Shown here: positions 24,636 through 33,055 of the stretch, piece by piece | Numbering within the stretch: position 1 is the first letter of the stretch | Layout: each line of letters opens with the position of its first letter | From: Collinsella sp. | GTDB lineage: Bacteria; Actinomycetota; Coriobacteriia; Coriobacteriales; Coriobacteriaceae | Reading direction: 5' to 3' | DNA: 64,000 nt | Assembly: GCA_019419585.1 (NCBI GenBank) | Contig: DXZQ01000013.1 | Span: forward strand, 1 to 64,000 | Position numbers and translations under genes: made by a program | Notes under the pieces: generated by a model | Databases searched by the model: none | What the model was told of the DNA's origin: nothing | What the model saw: only the letters and a program-made list of their open reading frames with translations

Positions 24636-25193
24636 CTACTCGCCCAGCACGGCCTTTTTGGCAGCTGTGGCCATGTTGTCCAGATCCTCCTTGGCGGGAT
24701 GATCCTTTGCGGCAACCCAGTTGTCGAGCAGCATTTTAAAGCGGGCATTGTCGGGATCTTGCTCGAGCATTGCCTCATAGCGCTGCTTGACCGCAGGGCC
24801 CATCTTGCCCTGGCACATCGCCCAGCCCGCAAGCTCGGCATCCTCGGCTAAATTGGACGACACGCGATCGATAATCTGCTGATAATAGCTCTGGTCGGCA
24901 CCAAAGCCGCAGGTGCCAAACAAGAAGACGCGCTTGCCGTGCAGGGCGGAAAGCAGCGCCGCCACCGAGGGCGTGCAGGCGCCCTTGTCGCACCAAAAAC
25001 CAACGAGCACCGTATCGGCAGCGCAGGCGCCCTCTGCCTCGTGCGTGACCTGCTCCGGATCTGCATCATCGCTCAACGCCGCGGCATGGATAAACTCGAC
25101 GCCTGCAGCCTGCAGCGCGCGCTTAATCGCCCCCGAAACCATCCTGGTATTACCGCTCTTGCTGTTGACCACCATAGAGCATGTCATAGTCAC
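24636..25193 (-). CDS. Flavodoxin family protein, BilS-like
   Basis: A 185-residue cytosolic flavodoxin-fold protein. The FMN-phosphate loop is 'VNSKSGNTRM' near residue 10, followed by 'VLVGFWCDKGACTPSV' and 'FLFGTCGFGADQSYY'. 'GWAMCQGKMGPAVKQRYE' and the helical C terminus match gut-bacterial flavodoxins that I recall being annotated as BilS, the partner of bilirubin reductase BilR. No bilR is in the window, so that role is only a possibility. The start is GTG at 25193, or ATG at 25187 with GAGG ten bases upstream. It is monocistronic, with its own terminator at 24571-24598. Confidence 0.78.
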   Translation of the reverse strand: MTMTCSMVVNSKSGNTRMVSGAIKRALQAAGVEFIHAAALSDDADPEQVTHEAEGACAADTVLVGFWCDKGACTPSVAALLSALHGKRVFLFGTCGFGADQSYYQQIIDRVSSNLAEDAELAGWAMCQGKMGPAVKQRYEAMLEQDPDNARFKMLLDNWVAAKDHPAKEDLDNMATAAKKAVLGE

Positions 25194-25298
25194 GTTGCCT
25201 CGTTTCCCCCGAAACTCGAGCCATTAATGCAATTTATTAGAAGCATATCTTAATACTAACGACGCAGATGTAAACCATCTGTCGCTAATCGGTAGTCC

Positions 25299-27158
25299 CT
25301 ACTGGGCGAACTGACTGCGGTAGAGCTCGGCATAGAAGCCGTCTGCCGCCAGCAGCTCGTCGTGTGTGCCACGCTCGATAATCTGGCCGTCGCGCATCAC
25401 CAGAATGCAGTCAGCGTTGCGAATCGTCGACAGGCGGTGCGCCACCACAAAGCTTGTACGGCCGGCCATGAGCTCGTCGAATGCCGCCTGCACCTGCAGC
25501 TCGGTGCGGGTATCGATGCTCGAGGTCGCCTCGTCCAGCAGCAAGATAGCCGGGTCGGTGAGCATGACACGCGCGATGCACAGCAGCTGTTTTTGACCCT
25601 GGCTAAACGTGCCGCCGTCCTCGCCGATGACCGTATCGTAGCCGCCTGGCAGCTGCACGATAAACTTGTGCGCATGCGCGCGCTTGGCGGCTTCGATGAC
25701 CTGCTCACGCGTGGCATCGGGACAACCGTAGGCGATGTTTTCCGCCACGGTGCCCTCAAACAGCCAAGTGTCCTGCAGCACCATGCCAAAGGCACGGCGC
25801 AGGCTTGCGCGCGTGTAGTCACGCGAGGAACGGCCATCGACCGCAATGCGACCGGCGTCGATATCGTAAAAGCGCAGCAACAGGTTGATGAGCGTCGTCT
25901 TGCCGCAGCCCGTGGGGCCGACCAGGGCAAAGCGCATGCCGGGTTTGGCCTCAATACAGATATCCTGCAGCAGCTTGCGGTCGGGCACGTAGCTAAAGTC
26001 CACATGTTCAAAGGCGACCTCGCCCTTCGGGGCGGCAAGCTCCGCGGCATCCGTCGCATCGGGCTCCTGCTCGCGCGCATCGAGCAGCGCGAACATGCGG
26101 CGCGCCGAGGCGTACGCGGTCTGGATCTGCGTAATGACGTTGGTGACCTCGTTGAACGGCTTGGTGTACTGGTTGGCATAGGACAGGAAAATCTGCACGC
26201 CGCCCACCGTGAGCGCCGCTGGCACGCCCGTGATTACGCCCACGCAGCCAATCACGGCAACCACGGCATAGATGATGTTGTTGATAAAGCGCGTGCCGGG
26301 GTTGGAGAGCGAACCCATAAACTGCGCGCGCTCACCCGCGGTGTAGAGCTCGGCATTGAGGGCATCGAAGCGCTGCTGAGCGTGCGGGCCGTAGGCGAAG
26401 GCGTCCACGAGCTTTTGCTCACCCACATACTCCTCGATATGGCCACCGAGCTGGCCTTGGATGCGCTGTTGAGCAGCGAAGCTCTTATTGGAAAGCTTGG
26501 CAATGGCACCGGCCGCAAAGATGGAAAGCGGCGTGACGAGCACCACCACAAGCGTCATGGTCAGGTTGATGGAGAGCATAAACGCGAGCGTGCCAACGAT
26601 GGTGATAACGCCGGTAAAGAGCTGCGTAAAGCCCTGCAGCAGGCCGTCACCCACCTGATCGACGTCGTTGACCACGCGGCTCATGAGGTCGCCGTGGGCA
26701 TGGCCGTCGATAAAGCTGAGCGGCATGCGGCTGAGCTTGTCGCTCGCCCCCACGCGCATGTCGCGCACCGTCTCGTAGGACAGACGGTTAACGCAGTAGC
26801 CCTGCAGCCACTGAAAGGCCGCCGCGCCCACCACGACAATCGCGAGTTTGGTGACGAGCGGCAACAGCTCGTCAAAGTCCACCTGCCCGGCGGCAACGAT
26901 CAGGTCGATGCCCTCGCCGATGAGAATAGGTGTGTAGAGCTGCAAAATCACGGAGATGGCGGCGCTCACAAACGACGCCGCAAACGAAATGCGATGCGGA
27001 CGGACGTAGCCCAGCAGGCGGCGGGTCACCGCGCCCACGGGGTAGCGCTCGGGGTCGCCGGGTTGACGCGGGCCGTCACCCAAGTCGTTGAGGCTATCGT
27101 TGCCGGACACGTTAGCCGTCATCGTGGCGACCGAACCGGAAGAAGTATACGGATTCAT
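25299..27158 (-). CDS. ABC exporter half-transporter, catalytically complete partner
   Basis: A 619-residue type IV ABC exporter. Six transmembrane helices (about 50-340) precede a nucleotide-binding domain with Walker A 'GPTGCGKTT', signature 'GGTFSQGQKQ' (SQGQ instead of SGGQ) and Walker B 'AILLLDEATSSID' with the catalytic Glu intact. Its ATG follows the TAA of the upstream gene directly, with GGAGG eight bases before it. It forms a heterodimer with the 27159-29024 product, whose own site is degenerate, as in BmrCD/TM287-288 type exporters. The substrate is unknown; drugs, lipids or peptides are usual. Confidence 0.88.
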   Translation of the reverse strand: MNPYTSSGSVATMTANVSGNDSLNDLGDGPRQPGDPERYPVGAVTRRLLGYVRPHRISFAASFVSAAISVILQLYTPILIGEGIDLIVAAGQVDFDELLPLVTKLAIVVVGAAAFQWLQGYCVNRLSYETVRDMRVGASDKLSRMPLSFIDGHAHGDLMSRVVNDVDQVGDGLLQGFTQLFTGVITIVGTLAFMLSINLTMTLVVVLVTPLSIFAAGAIAKLSNKSFAAQQRIQGQLGGHIEEYVGEQKLVDAFAYGPHAQQRFDALNAELYTAGERAQFMGSLSNPGTRFINNIIYAVVAVIGCVGVITGVPAALTVGGVQIFLSYANQYTKPFNEVTNVITQIQTAYASARRMFALLDAREQEPDATDAAELAAPKGEVAFEHVDFSYVPDRKLLQDICIEAKPGMRFALVGPTGCGKTTLINLLLRFYDIDAGRIAVDGRSSRDYTRASLRRAFGMVLQDTWLFEGTVAENIAYGCPDATREQVIEAAKRAHAHKFIVQLPGGYDTVIGEDGGTFSQGQKQLLCIARVMLTDPAILLLDEATSSIDTRTELQVQAAFDELMAGRTSFVVAHRLSTIRNADCILVMRDGQIIERGTHDELLAADGFYAELYRSQFAQ

Positions 27159-29024
27159 TTAGCAGCCCTCCTTTGCGCAGACGGATGTGGGGGCAGTCGG
27201 GACGACCGGAGTGGGCGTGGGCGCCGCACTCCTCTGCTGGCCCTCGAGCTCCTCGCGACGAAGCTGCGACTGGCAAATCTCGCGATAGAGCTGGCAGCTT
27301 GCGTACAGCTCGTCATGCGTACCCAGGCCCGCGACCGAGCCGTGGTCGAGCACGCAGATCATGTCGGCATCGCGCACGGTCGAGACGCGCTGGCTCACGA
27401 TCACCGTGGTCAGCGGGAGCCCGCCCGCGGCGGCACCGTGTACGCTGCGCTCGCGGATGGCGTGGCGAAGCGCCGCATCGGTCTTAAAGTCGAGTGCCGA
27501 GGCGGAGTCATCCATGATCAGAATCTGCGGCGAGCCCACCAGGGCGCGCGCGATGGTCAGGCGCTGGCGCTGACCGCCGCTAAAGTTCTTGCCGCCCGCC
27601 TCAACCGGAGCGTCGAGCCCCTGCGGCTTGTTGCGCACGAACTCGCTGGCCTGCGCTATATCGAGCGCCGCCCGGAGCTCCTCGTCGGTTGCCGCCTCGT
27701 CGCGCCAGGTCAGGTTGCTGCGGATCGTGCCGCTCACGAGCGACGCGCGCTGCGGAACAGTCGCGACCACACGGCGCAGCTGATCGAGCGGCCAAGCGCG
27801 CACGTCGGAGCCCATCACGCTCACACTGCCGGTGCCCGCATCGTACAGGCGCGGGATAAGCGAGACGAGCGTGGACTTACCGCTGCCCGTACCGCCGATA
27901 ATGCCGAGCGTCTTGCCCAGCGGCAGCTCTAGCGTCACGTCGTTTACGGCGTTTGCCGCGCCCGCGCCAAACGAAAAACTCGCATGGTCAAAGCTCAGCG
28001 CGGGCATCGGAGCGGTGCCACCTGCTAGGTCGCTCGGCTCGGGCAGCGCGACCGGCTGGTTGCCCCCGTCGGTGATGCTCGGCTCGCAATTGAGCACCTC
28101 GTTGATACGCGACGCGCTGGCGCTCGCCTTGGTAAAGACCACGACCAGGTTGGCGACATACACGATGGAGGTCAGGGTCTGCGTCATGTAGTTCACAAAC
28201 GCCATGACCTGACCCTGCGTTAGCTCGCCCACGTTGACCTGGATGCCGCCCACCCACAGGATGGCGCACACGCCCAGGTTCATCACAAGAAACGTGACGG
28301 GGTTGAGAATCGACGAGAGCTTACCCACCGCGATGGCAGTATTGGCCTGGTCATCGGCGGCCTGGGCAAAGCGCTCGCGCTCGTGGTCCTCGCGCACGAA
28401 GGCGCGAACCACGCGAGCGCCCGAAAGCCCCTCGCGGCAAATGAGCGCGATGCGGTCGAGCTTTGCCTGCAGCTGCTTGTAGTACGGAATGCAGCGCGCC
28501 ATGACAAACCAAAACACCAGGCCGATGGCGGGCGTGCAAATCAAAAAGATCATGCCGAGCTTAAGGTCGATGACAAGGGCCGCGCACATGGAGCCCACCG
28601 CCAAGAAGGGCCAGCGGATGAGCATGCGCACGCCCAACGCCACGGCAAGCTGCACCTGGTTGACGTCGTTGGTGATGCGGGTGATAAGCGACGGCGTGCC
28701 AAAGCGGTCGAGTTCGGCATAGCTCAGTTTGTTGATGTGCTTGTAGAGTGCGCCGCGAATGTCGGTACCCATGCCCTGCGAGGTAAGCGCCGCCATCTTT
28801 TGGCAGACGAGCGTAAACGAGATGCCGATCACAGCCATGGCGGCGAGCACCACGCCGTAACGGACGACGGCGTTCACATCGTGTGCGCCGATGCCCTTAT
28901 CGATCATCTGGGCAATCACCAGCGGCGTCAGCAGGTCAAAGATCACTTCGATCAGCTTGCACGCAGGACCAATCACCATATAGCGGCGAAACTTACCGCC
29001 AAAACGCCTGAGCAGCTCAATCAT
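27159..29024 (-). CDS. ABC exporter half-transporter, degenerate-site partner
   Basis: A 621-residue half-transporter starting MIELLRRFGGKF at an ATG with GGGAG upstream; an in-frame ATG 19 codons earlier is less likely. Six membrane helices precede Walker A 'GGTGSGKST', signature 'NFSGGQRQR' and Walker B 'ILIMDDSASALD', where Asp replaces the catalytic Glu. That substitution marks the non-hydrolysing member of a heterodimeric exporter. It is followed with no gap by the complete partner. The pair is paralogous to the MarR-linked pair at 37982-41714. Confidence 0.88.
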   Translation of the reverse strand: MIELLRRFGGKFRRYMVIGPACKLIEVIFDLLTPLVIAQMIDKGIGAHDVNAVVRYGVVLAAMAVIGISFTLVCQKMAALTSQGMGTDIRGALYKHINKLSYAELDRFGTPSLITRITNDVNQVQLAVALGVRMLIRWPFLAVGSMCAALVIDLKLGMIFLICTPAIGLVFWFVMARCIPYYKQLQAKLDRIALICREGLSGARVVRAFVREDHERERFAQAADDQANTAIAVGKLSSILNPVTFLVMNLGVCAILWVGGIQVNVGELTQGQVMAFVNYMTQTLTSIVYVANLVVVFTKASASASRINEVLNCEPSITDGGNQPVALPEPSDLAGGTAPMPALSFDHASFSFGAGAANAVNDVTLELPLGKTLGIIGGTGSGKSTLVSLIPRLYDAGTGSVSVMGSDVRAWPLDQLRRVVATVPQRASLVSGTIRSNLTWRDEAATDEELRAALDIAQASEFVRNKPQGLDAPVEAGGKNFSGGQRQRLTIARALVGSPQILIMDDSASALDFKTDAALRHAIRERSVHGAAAGGLPLTTVIVSQRVSTVRDADMICVLDHGSVAGLGTHDELYASCQLYREICQSQLRREELEGQQRSAAPTPTPVVPTAPTSVCAKEGC

Positions 29025-29239
29025 GTATAGGCGCTCCCTATCATCATCCACATTCAATTCGAACCATGATAGTACCGCCACCCCAAAAGAAGCGTAAACA
29101 ACTCGTCATTTCTAATGGGATTCGGTTTCCAAAGAAGCGAAAAGGCACGCGTACACCCAGCCAGTGTCGGGTCGACCGCTTGGTATACTTACATTAGTGC
29201 TACCAAGTTAGTCGCCGACCCTTGAAATGAGGTGCCGAG

Positions 29240-30316
29240 ATGAACGACATTCTCGCAAGAAGAGCAAGACGAGCAACTGTGGGCATCGCCCTTTCCGCGG
29301 CACTTGTCGCGGGAATCGCCCCCGTAACGGCGATCGCGGCAGAAACCAGCGCCCCCACCGGTGCAGTTGCCTTGCAGACGGAAGACGCGGCCGCCGCAAA
29401 AGAAAAAGCGTATGCAGCCATGCAGGAAGCGCTCAAAACCCTCGAGGCCGCAAAAGACGCCGCAAGTCCCGAGAAAATTGCGGAAATCGATGATGACATT
29501 GCCGCATTTCAAGAACTCTACGACATGGTGGTGGCGGAAGCCGCCAAACGGAGGGAACCCCTTCCCGCCATGCAAGCGAACGTCGATGCAGCCCAAGCCA
29601 AATACGATGAGGCCCACAACCGGACAAGCGGCCTTCAGGCAGAATTAGATAAGGCACTTGAAGCACTCGGCGGCGAGGAGCCCAGCACAGCTATTAAGGA
29701 GCATATTAAGCAGTTGCGCATGGAGATCATGACGGTAGAAAGGCGAGAAGAATCTTGTGAAGATGATCTTCACCGCTACCAACGCCGGCTCGAAAGCCAG
29801 GAAAAACAGGTTCAGAATTTCGAAAGTGAGGCAAAGGAAGCTAAAGCCCACATCGACGAGGACATAGCCAAGCGAAATGCGCTCCTCGGCGATTTGGAAA
29901 AGGCGCAAGCGGCCTATGACGACGCCTGCAAGGCATACGAAGAGGCAAAGGCCGCGGCAGACAAGGCCACCTCGCCCGAGATAACGAAACCGACCGAGAC
30001 GACAAAACCCTCCAGCTCAGTGCAACCGGCCGAGACGGCGCAGCCCGCCAGCTCGCCCGCGACCGGCAAAGACGCTCCATCGAGCTCCACCAAGCAAGCA
30101 AATACGACCACCGGCAAGCTCGCAAACACAGGCGACACAGCGCCGAGCGCAATCGCACTCGCAGCAGTCGCCGCCGCAGGCCTCGGAATAACCGCCACAG
30201 CCACACGCCGCATCAGGAACTCAAAACAGCTGCCAGAGCATACCACCTTCGCCAATCCACAAACCCAGAGAGAAAAGAGGCCCGTTTCCCCAACCCAGGG
30301 AAACGGGCCTCTTTAA
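29240..30316 (+). CDS. Coiled-coil surface protein with LANTGD sorting signal
   Basis: A 358-residue secreted protein. The signal peptide (about 1-34, 'VAGIAPVTAIAAETS') is followed by a long charged coiled coil (about 48-245, many Ala/Glu/Lys heptads) and a Ser/Thr/Pro-rich wall spacer. The end has LANTGD, a hydrophobic stretch and basic RRIRNSK, a sortase signal with Ala for Pro. The start is supported by GAGGTG upstream. The last 15 codons lie inside a rho-independent terminator (30274-30314), so the true C terminus may be earlier, with a frameshift, or the extension may be tolerated. It is probably a cell-wall-attached stalk or adhesin. TATACT at about 29183 may be its -10. Confidence 0.75.
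   Translation: MNDILARRARRATVGIALSAALVAGIAPVTAIAAETSAPTGAVALQTEDAAAAKEKAYAAMQEALKTLEAAKDAASPEKIAEIDDDIAAFQELYDMVVAEAAKRREPLPAMQANVDAAQAKYDEAHNRTSGLQAELDKALEALGGEEPSTAIKEHIKQLRMEIMTVERREESCEDDLHRYQRRLESQEKQVQNFESEAKEAKAHIDEDIAKRNALLGDLEKAQAAYDDACKAYEEAKAAADKATSPEITKPTETTKPSSSVQPAETAQPASSPATGKDAPSSSTKQANTTTGKLANTGDTAPSAIALAAVAAAGLGITATATRRIRNSKQLPEHTTFANPQTQREKRPVSPTQGNGPL
30274..30314 (+). terminator. Rho-independent terminator overlapping the LANTGD gene end
   Basis: AAAGAGGCCCGTTTCCC (30274-30290) pairs perfectly with GGGAAACGGGCCTCTTT (30298-30314) around a 7-nt loop. The stop codon TAA (30314-30316) lies at the base of the stem. Confidence 0.85.
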
Positions 30317-30457
30317 CTGCAAAAATTCAAGCAACAGCACCGCCGCCTCTTGAACCACATAGCCATCAATGCCCAGACAACACCAGCAAGCCGCATTCCA
30401 CAAGGGATAGATTTAAATTAGATAAACGCGCCTTTACGGATGATTTTTGGACGACGG

Positions 30458-30552
30458 GGCCCGGTCGGCGGCGAGGTGTTTGGTAGTCGAGCGATCCCGC
30501 AGGCGAAGCCGAGGACCAGCGAGACACCAAACACCTCGCCGCCGGCCGGGCC
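30458..30552. repeat. 27-bp stem, 41-nt loop hairpin beside the SRP RNA
   Basis: Positions 30458-30484 pair with 30526-30552 over 27 bp with a single G-T. It lies between the LANTGD gene terminator and the T-run ending the SRP RNA. Stretch 30317-30457 shows nothing else. Confidence 0.75.
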
Positions 30553-30576
30553 ATGTCGCGGCACCAAAAAACGCCC

Positions 30577-30685
30577 GTGCGCTCGATGGATTCGGATGCC
30601 CGACAGAGGCTCCTTATGGCTGCTTCCTTCCGGACCTGACCAGATTCGGAACATGTCGTCATCCGAACCCATCGAACGCGCTAGG
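30577..30685 (-). ncRNA. ffs: Signal recognition particle RNA, small bacterial type
   Basis: On the minus strand the apical loop region reads GGTCAGGTCCGGAAGGAAGC, the hallmark of SRP RNA domain IV with the GGAA tetraloop. The flanks GTTCGATGGGTTCGGATG and CATCCGAATCCATCGAGC pair to form the long rod. A T6 run follows at 30570-30565. The RNA binds Ffh and targets ribosomes to the membrane. It lies downstream of tadA as in Bacillus, where tadA precedes scr. The ends are estimated from the pairing. Confidence 0.92.
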
Positions 30686-30695
30686 CGCTCGGTAT

Positions 30696-30724
30696 ATCTT
30701 ACCTGCTCCCGCCCGCCAGAGCAA
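30696..30724 (-). promoter_or_regulatory. Promoter of the SRP RNA
   Basis: TTGCTC (30724-30719), 17 nt, then TAAGAT (30701-30696) on the minus strand, about 10 nt before the start of the SRP RNA rod. Confidence 0.6.
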
Positions 30725-30733
30725 GGTAGCTAA

Positions 30734-30815
30734 TTTGGGACGGAGCTTTTTTGACTACTTTTGCAGCCCGATTGCCAGAGCAGCCAATGAGTAGTCAAAA
30801 TAGTCCGATCCCAAA
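30734..30815. repeat. Imperfect hairpin with TTTGGGAC arm
   Basis: TTTGGGACGGAGCTTTTTTG with ACTAC (30734-30758) pairs imperfectly with 30791-30815 (GTAGTC...CCCAAA). The arm word TAGCTAATTTGGGACGG just before it also occurs in the hairpin at 43505-43543. Confidence 0.6.
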
Positions 30816-30828
30816 ATGACCGGCTTGG

Positions 30829-30994
30829 TGCCGCACCACAGAAAGGGCCCATCTACTACGTTTAGGCCGCAGGGGTCAACCATAGCCGGCTTTTCGAAAA
30901 TCGGCAAGCTTTCTACCTGCGGTTTTGTTTTTGCAAATTCCGGGATGGTCGAAGGTGGCCGGTTTAACGTAGTAGATGGTCGCATTTCGTGGCA
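30829..30994. repeat. 166-bp element with terminal inverted repeats
   Basis: CCATCTACTACGTTTAGGCC (30849-30868) is matched by GGCC-GG-TTTAACGTAGTAGATGG (30957-30979), and outer TGCC...GAAA/TTTCGTGGCA ends extend the pairing. A small palindrome, GCCGGCTTTTCGAAAATCGGC-like, lies inside. No coding potential is seen in 30686-31129. Confidence 0.6.
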
Positions 30995-31046
30995 AACGGT
31001 CCGACCCAAGGCACAAGGCGGCCAACCTCGAATGGCCATTCTCGAA

Positions 31047-31111
31047 GTTGCGGTGGAATACGGACTGAATTGGCCCCTTAAAGGCAAAAACGCTCCGTAT
31101 TTCACCGCGAC
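31047..31111. repeat. Hairpin repeat family GTTGCGGTGG, copy 2
   Basis: Arms identical to the copy at 5730-5794, except one base in the right arm (CCGTATTTCACCGCGAC). The loop differs (GGCCCCTTAAAGGC). It lies 18 nt after the TadA-kinase stop on the minus strand, probably acting as its terminator. Confidence 0.8.
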
Positions 31112-31129
31112 TTATCGAGGGGATGGGTT

Positions 31130-32911
31130 TTAGATACGGCCAAGGTCGTAGGATCGAGCGGCCGCTTCGCCGGCGCAGATGAGGTTGGTTGTGGCTTCTT
31201 GCGGATCGAGTGTCTGTTCCAGGCCCATGGGTTTGCGGCAAATCGGCAGTACAAGGTCGATGCCTTGCCCATACACCGCATCCAGGTTATCAGCGCGACC
31301 GCCCACGACAGCAATCACCGGCTTGCCATATCGCTTCGCACGACGGGCCACACCCACCGGCGCCTTACCGGCGGCGGACTGCTCATCCATATTGCCCTCG
31401 CCCGTTATGACCAGGTCGACATCGCGCACGCGCTCGTCAAACCCCACGAGATCGAGCACCGTCTCCACGCCCGAACGCAGCTCCGCCCCGAGCGCCAGCA
31501 GCGCGGCACCCAGGCCGCCTGCGGCACCGGCACCGGGCACGCCGAGCACCGAGCCAAATGTCCGAGCACCTTCGGGCACGCGCAACAATCCCTGAGCCCG
31601 CACCCCGGTAATTGCCGCATCGAGCAGGCGACCGTAGCCGACCATCCAGCTGTCGTACCTGCGCAGCGCCTCAGCGTCATCCGTCGGCAGGCCCTTCTGC
31701 CCGCCAAACACCGCCAGCGCACCGCGGCGTCCCACGAGCGGATTCTCGACATCCGAAAGCACAACGATACGAGCGCCGCTCAGTGCACGAAGCGCTGACG
31801 TCAAATCGATACTCGACACGTGTTCAAGGCCCGCAAGACCGGGGGCGACATCGCAGTCCTGATCATCGACCACACGCGCGCCCAGCGCCTGCAGCATGCC
31901 GGCGCCACCGTCGTTGGTGGCGCTGCCGCCCAGACCAATATAGAGTGTCTTTGCGCCCATGCGAACCGCGCGAAGCATGAGCTCGCCCACGCCATAGGTC
32001 GAAGCCGCGAGCGCCGCCGATTCCGTGCAGGGTGAATACCCAATGCCGGCCGCCTCGGCCATCTCAATTACAGCCGAGTCGCGCTCGTCGTCCACCAGCA
32101 TCCGGGCAGGCACACGCTCGCCAAAGGGGCCTGCAACCTCGCAGGTCACAATCTCACCGCCGCACGCGGCAACGGCATCGAGCGTCCCCTCACCGCCATC
32201 CGCCAGCGGCAACGCGGCCACCTGGGCATCGGACCACACACGGCGCACGCCTTCGGCAACCGTCGCCTCCGCCTGCGCACTCGAAACGCTGCCCTTAAAG
32301 GAGTCGATCGCCAACAGCACACGGCGGGGTCGGCGGCACGCAGGACCAAAGTCAACCGCCATGCCAGCATCCTCACCGGCACCTGCAAGCGCCGCGGCGT
32401 GGGCGGCATGCGCCTCAAGGTTCGGACCGCAGCCACAGCCGCTGCCCCCCGCTCCGCGCAGACCGCCAAAATAGCTACTCAGCAGCTCGCGGCATTCATC
32501 CGTCAGGACCCCAGCCGTCACGTTAAACCGATGATTCAGGCGCGAATCGGCATTCAGGTCATACAGCGAACCCAGCGCGCCCGCCTTGGCATCACTCGCG
32601 CCATACACGCAACGCCCCACGCGCGCGTTGACCATAAGGCCCGCGCACATGCAGCAGGGTTCCAACGTCACATAAACCGTACAGTCGGAAAGGCGCCAGC
32701 GACCGAGCGACCGAGCGGCAGCGCACAGGGCCGCGAACTCTGCATGAGCCGAAGGATCCTGGTCGAGCTCGCGACGATTATGCGCCCGCGCGACGATCTC
32801 ACCGTCGCGCACCACTACGGCTCCGATGGGCACCTCGCCCACCGCCGCGGCGGCGCGCGCCTCGGCCAGTGCCTCGCGCATGAACTTCTCGTCGATTTCG
32901 GTGATCGTCAT
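31130..32911 (-). CDS. TadA tRNA adenosine deaminase fused to a type-1 glycerate kinase
   Basis: A 593-residue fusion. Residues 1-150 are TadA: the zinc/catalytic 'HAE' is His56-Glu58, 'PCCMC' is Cys86 and Cys89, and 'VPIGAVVVRDGEIV' is typical. TadA converts A34 to inosine in tRNA-Arg(ACG). A Gly/Ala/Cys linker (about 150-196) leads to a GarK/GlxK-type glycerate kinase (about 197-593) with 'LLAIDSFKGSVSSAQAE', 'PLADGGEGTLDA' and 'IGLGGSATNDGGAG'. The frame is continuous with no frameshift visible. The start is ATG at 32911, with AAGG upstream. Divergent tRNA-Ser and downstream SRP RNA match normal tadA surroundings, so the kinase is the acquired part. How the two activities combine is unknown. 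Confidence 0.88.
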   Translation of the reverse strand: MTITEIDEKFMREALAEARAAAAVGEVPIGAVVVRDGEIVARAHNRRELDQDPSAHAEFAALCAAARSLGRWRLSDCTVYVTLEPCCMCAGLMVNARVGRCVYGASDAKAGALGSLYDLNADSRLNHRFNVTAGVLTDECRELLSSYFGGLRGAGGSGCGCGPNLEAHAAHAAALAGAGEDAGMAVDFGPACRRPRRVLLAIDSFKGSVSSAQAEATVAEGVRRVWSDAQVAALPLADGGEGTLDAVAACGGEIVTCEVAGPFGERVPARMLVDDERDSAVIEMAEAAGIGYSPCTESAALAASTYGVGELMLRAVRMGAKTLYIGLGGSATNDGGAGMLQALGARVVDDQDCDVAPGLAGLEHVSSIDLTSALRALSGARIVVLSDVENPLVGRRGALAVFGGQKGLPTDDAEALRRYDSWMVGYGRLLDAAITGVRAQGLLRVPEGARTFGSVLGVPGAGAAGGLGAALLALGAELRSGVETVLDLVGFDERVRDVDLVITGEGNMDEQSAAGKAPVGVARRAKRYGKPVIAVVGGRADNLDAVYGQGIDLVLPICRKPMGLEQTLDPQEATTNLICAGEAAARSYDLGRI

Positions 32912-32962
32912 CGTTCGCCTTCCCTGTTGCAAATTCAAAACGATGCTATCATTACGACTCAC

Positions 32963-33052
32963 GGAGAGATGGCAGAGCGGTTGAATGCGGCGGTCTTGAA
33001 AACCGTTGAGCGCGAGAGCGTTCCGGGGGTTCGAATCCCCCTCTCTCCGCCA
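32963..33052 (+). tRNA. tRNA-Ser (anticodon UGA)
   Basis: GGAGAGA (32963-32969) pairs with TCTCTCC (33042-33048). The anticodon TGA is at 32997-32999, a long class II variable arm follows (GAGCGCGAGAGCG), the T loop is GGTTCGAATCC, and CCA is encoded at 33050-33052. It reads UCA and related Ser codons. Confidence 0.97.
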
Positions 33053-33055
33053 CTT

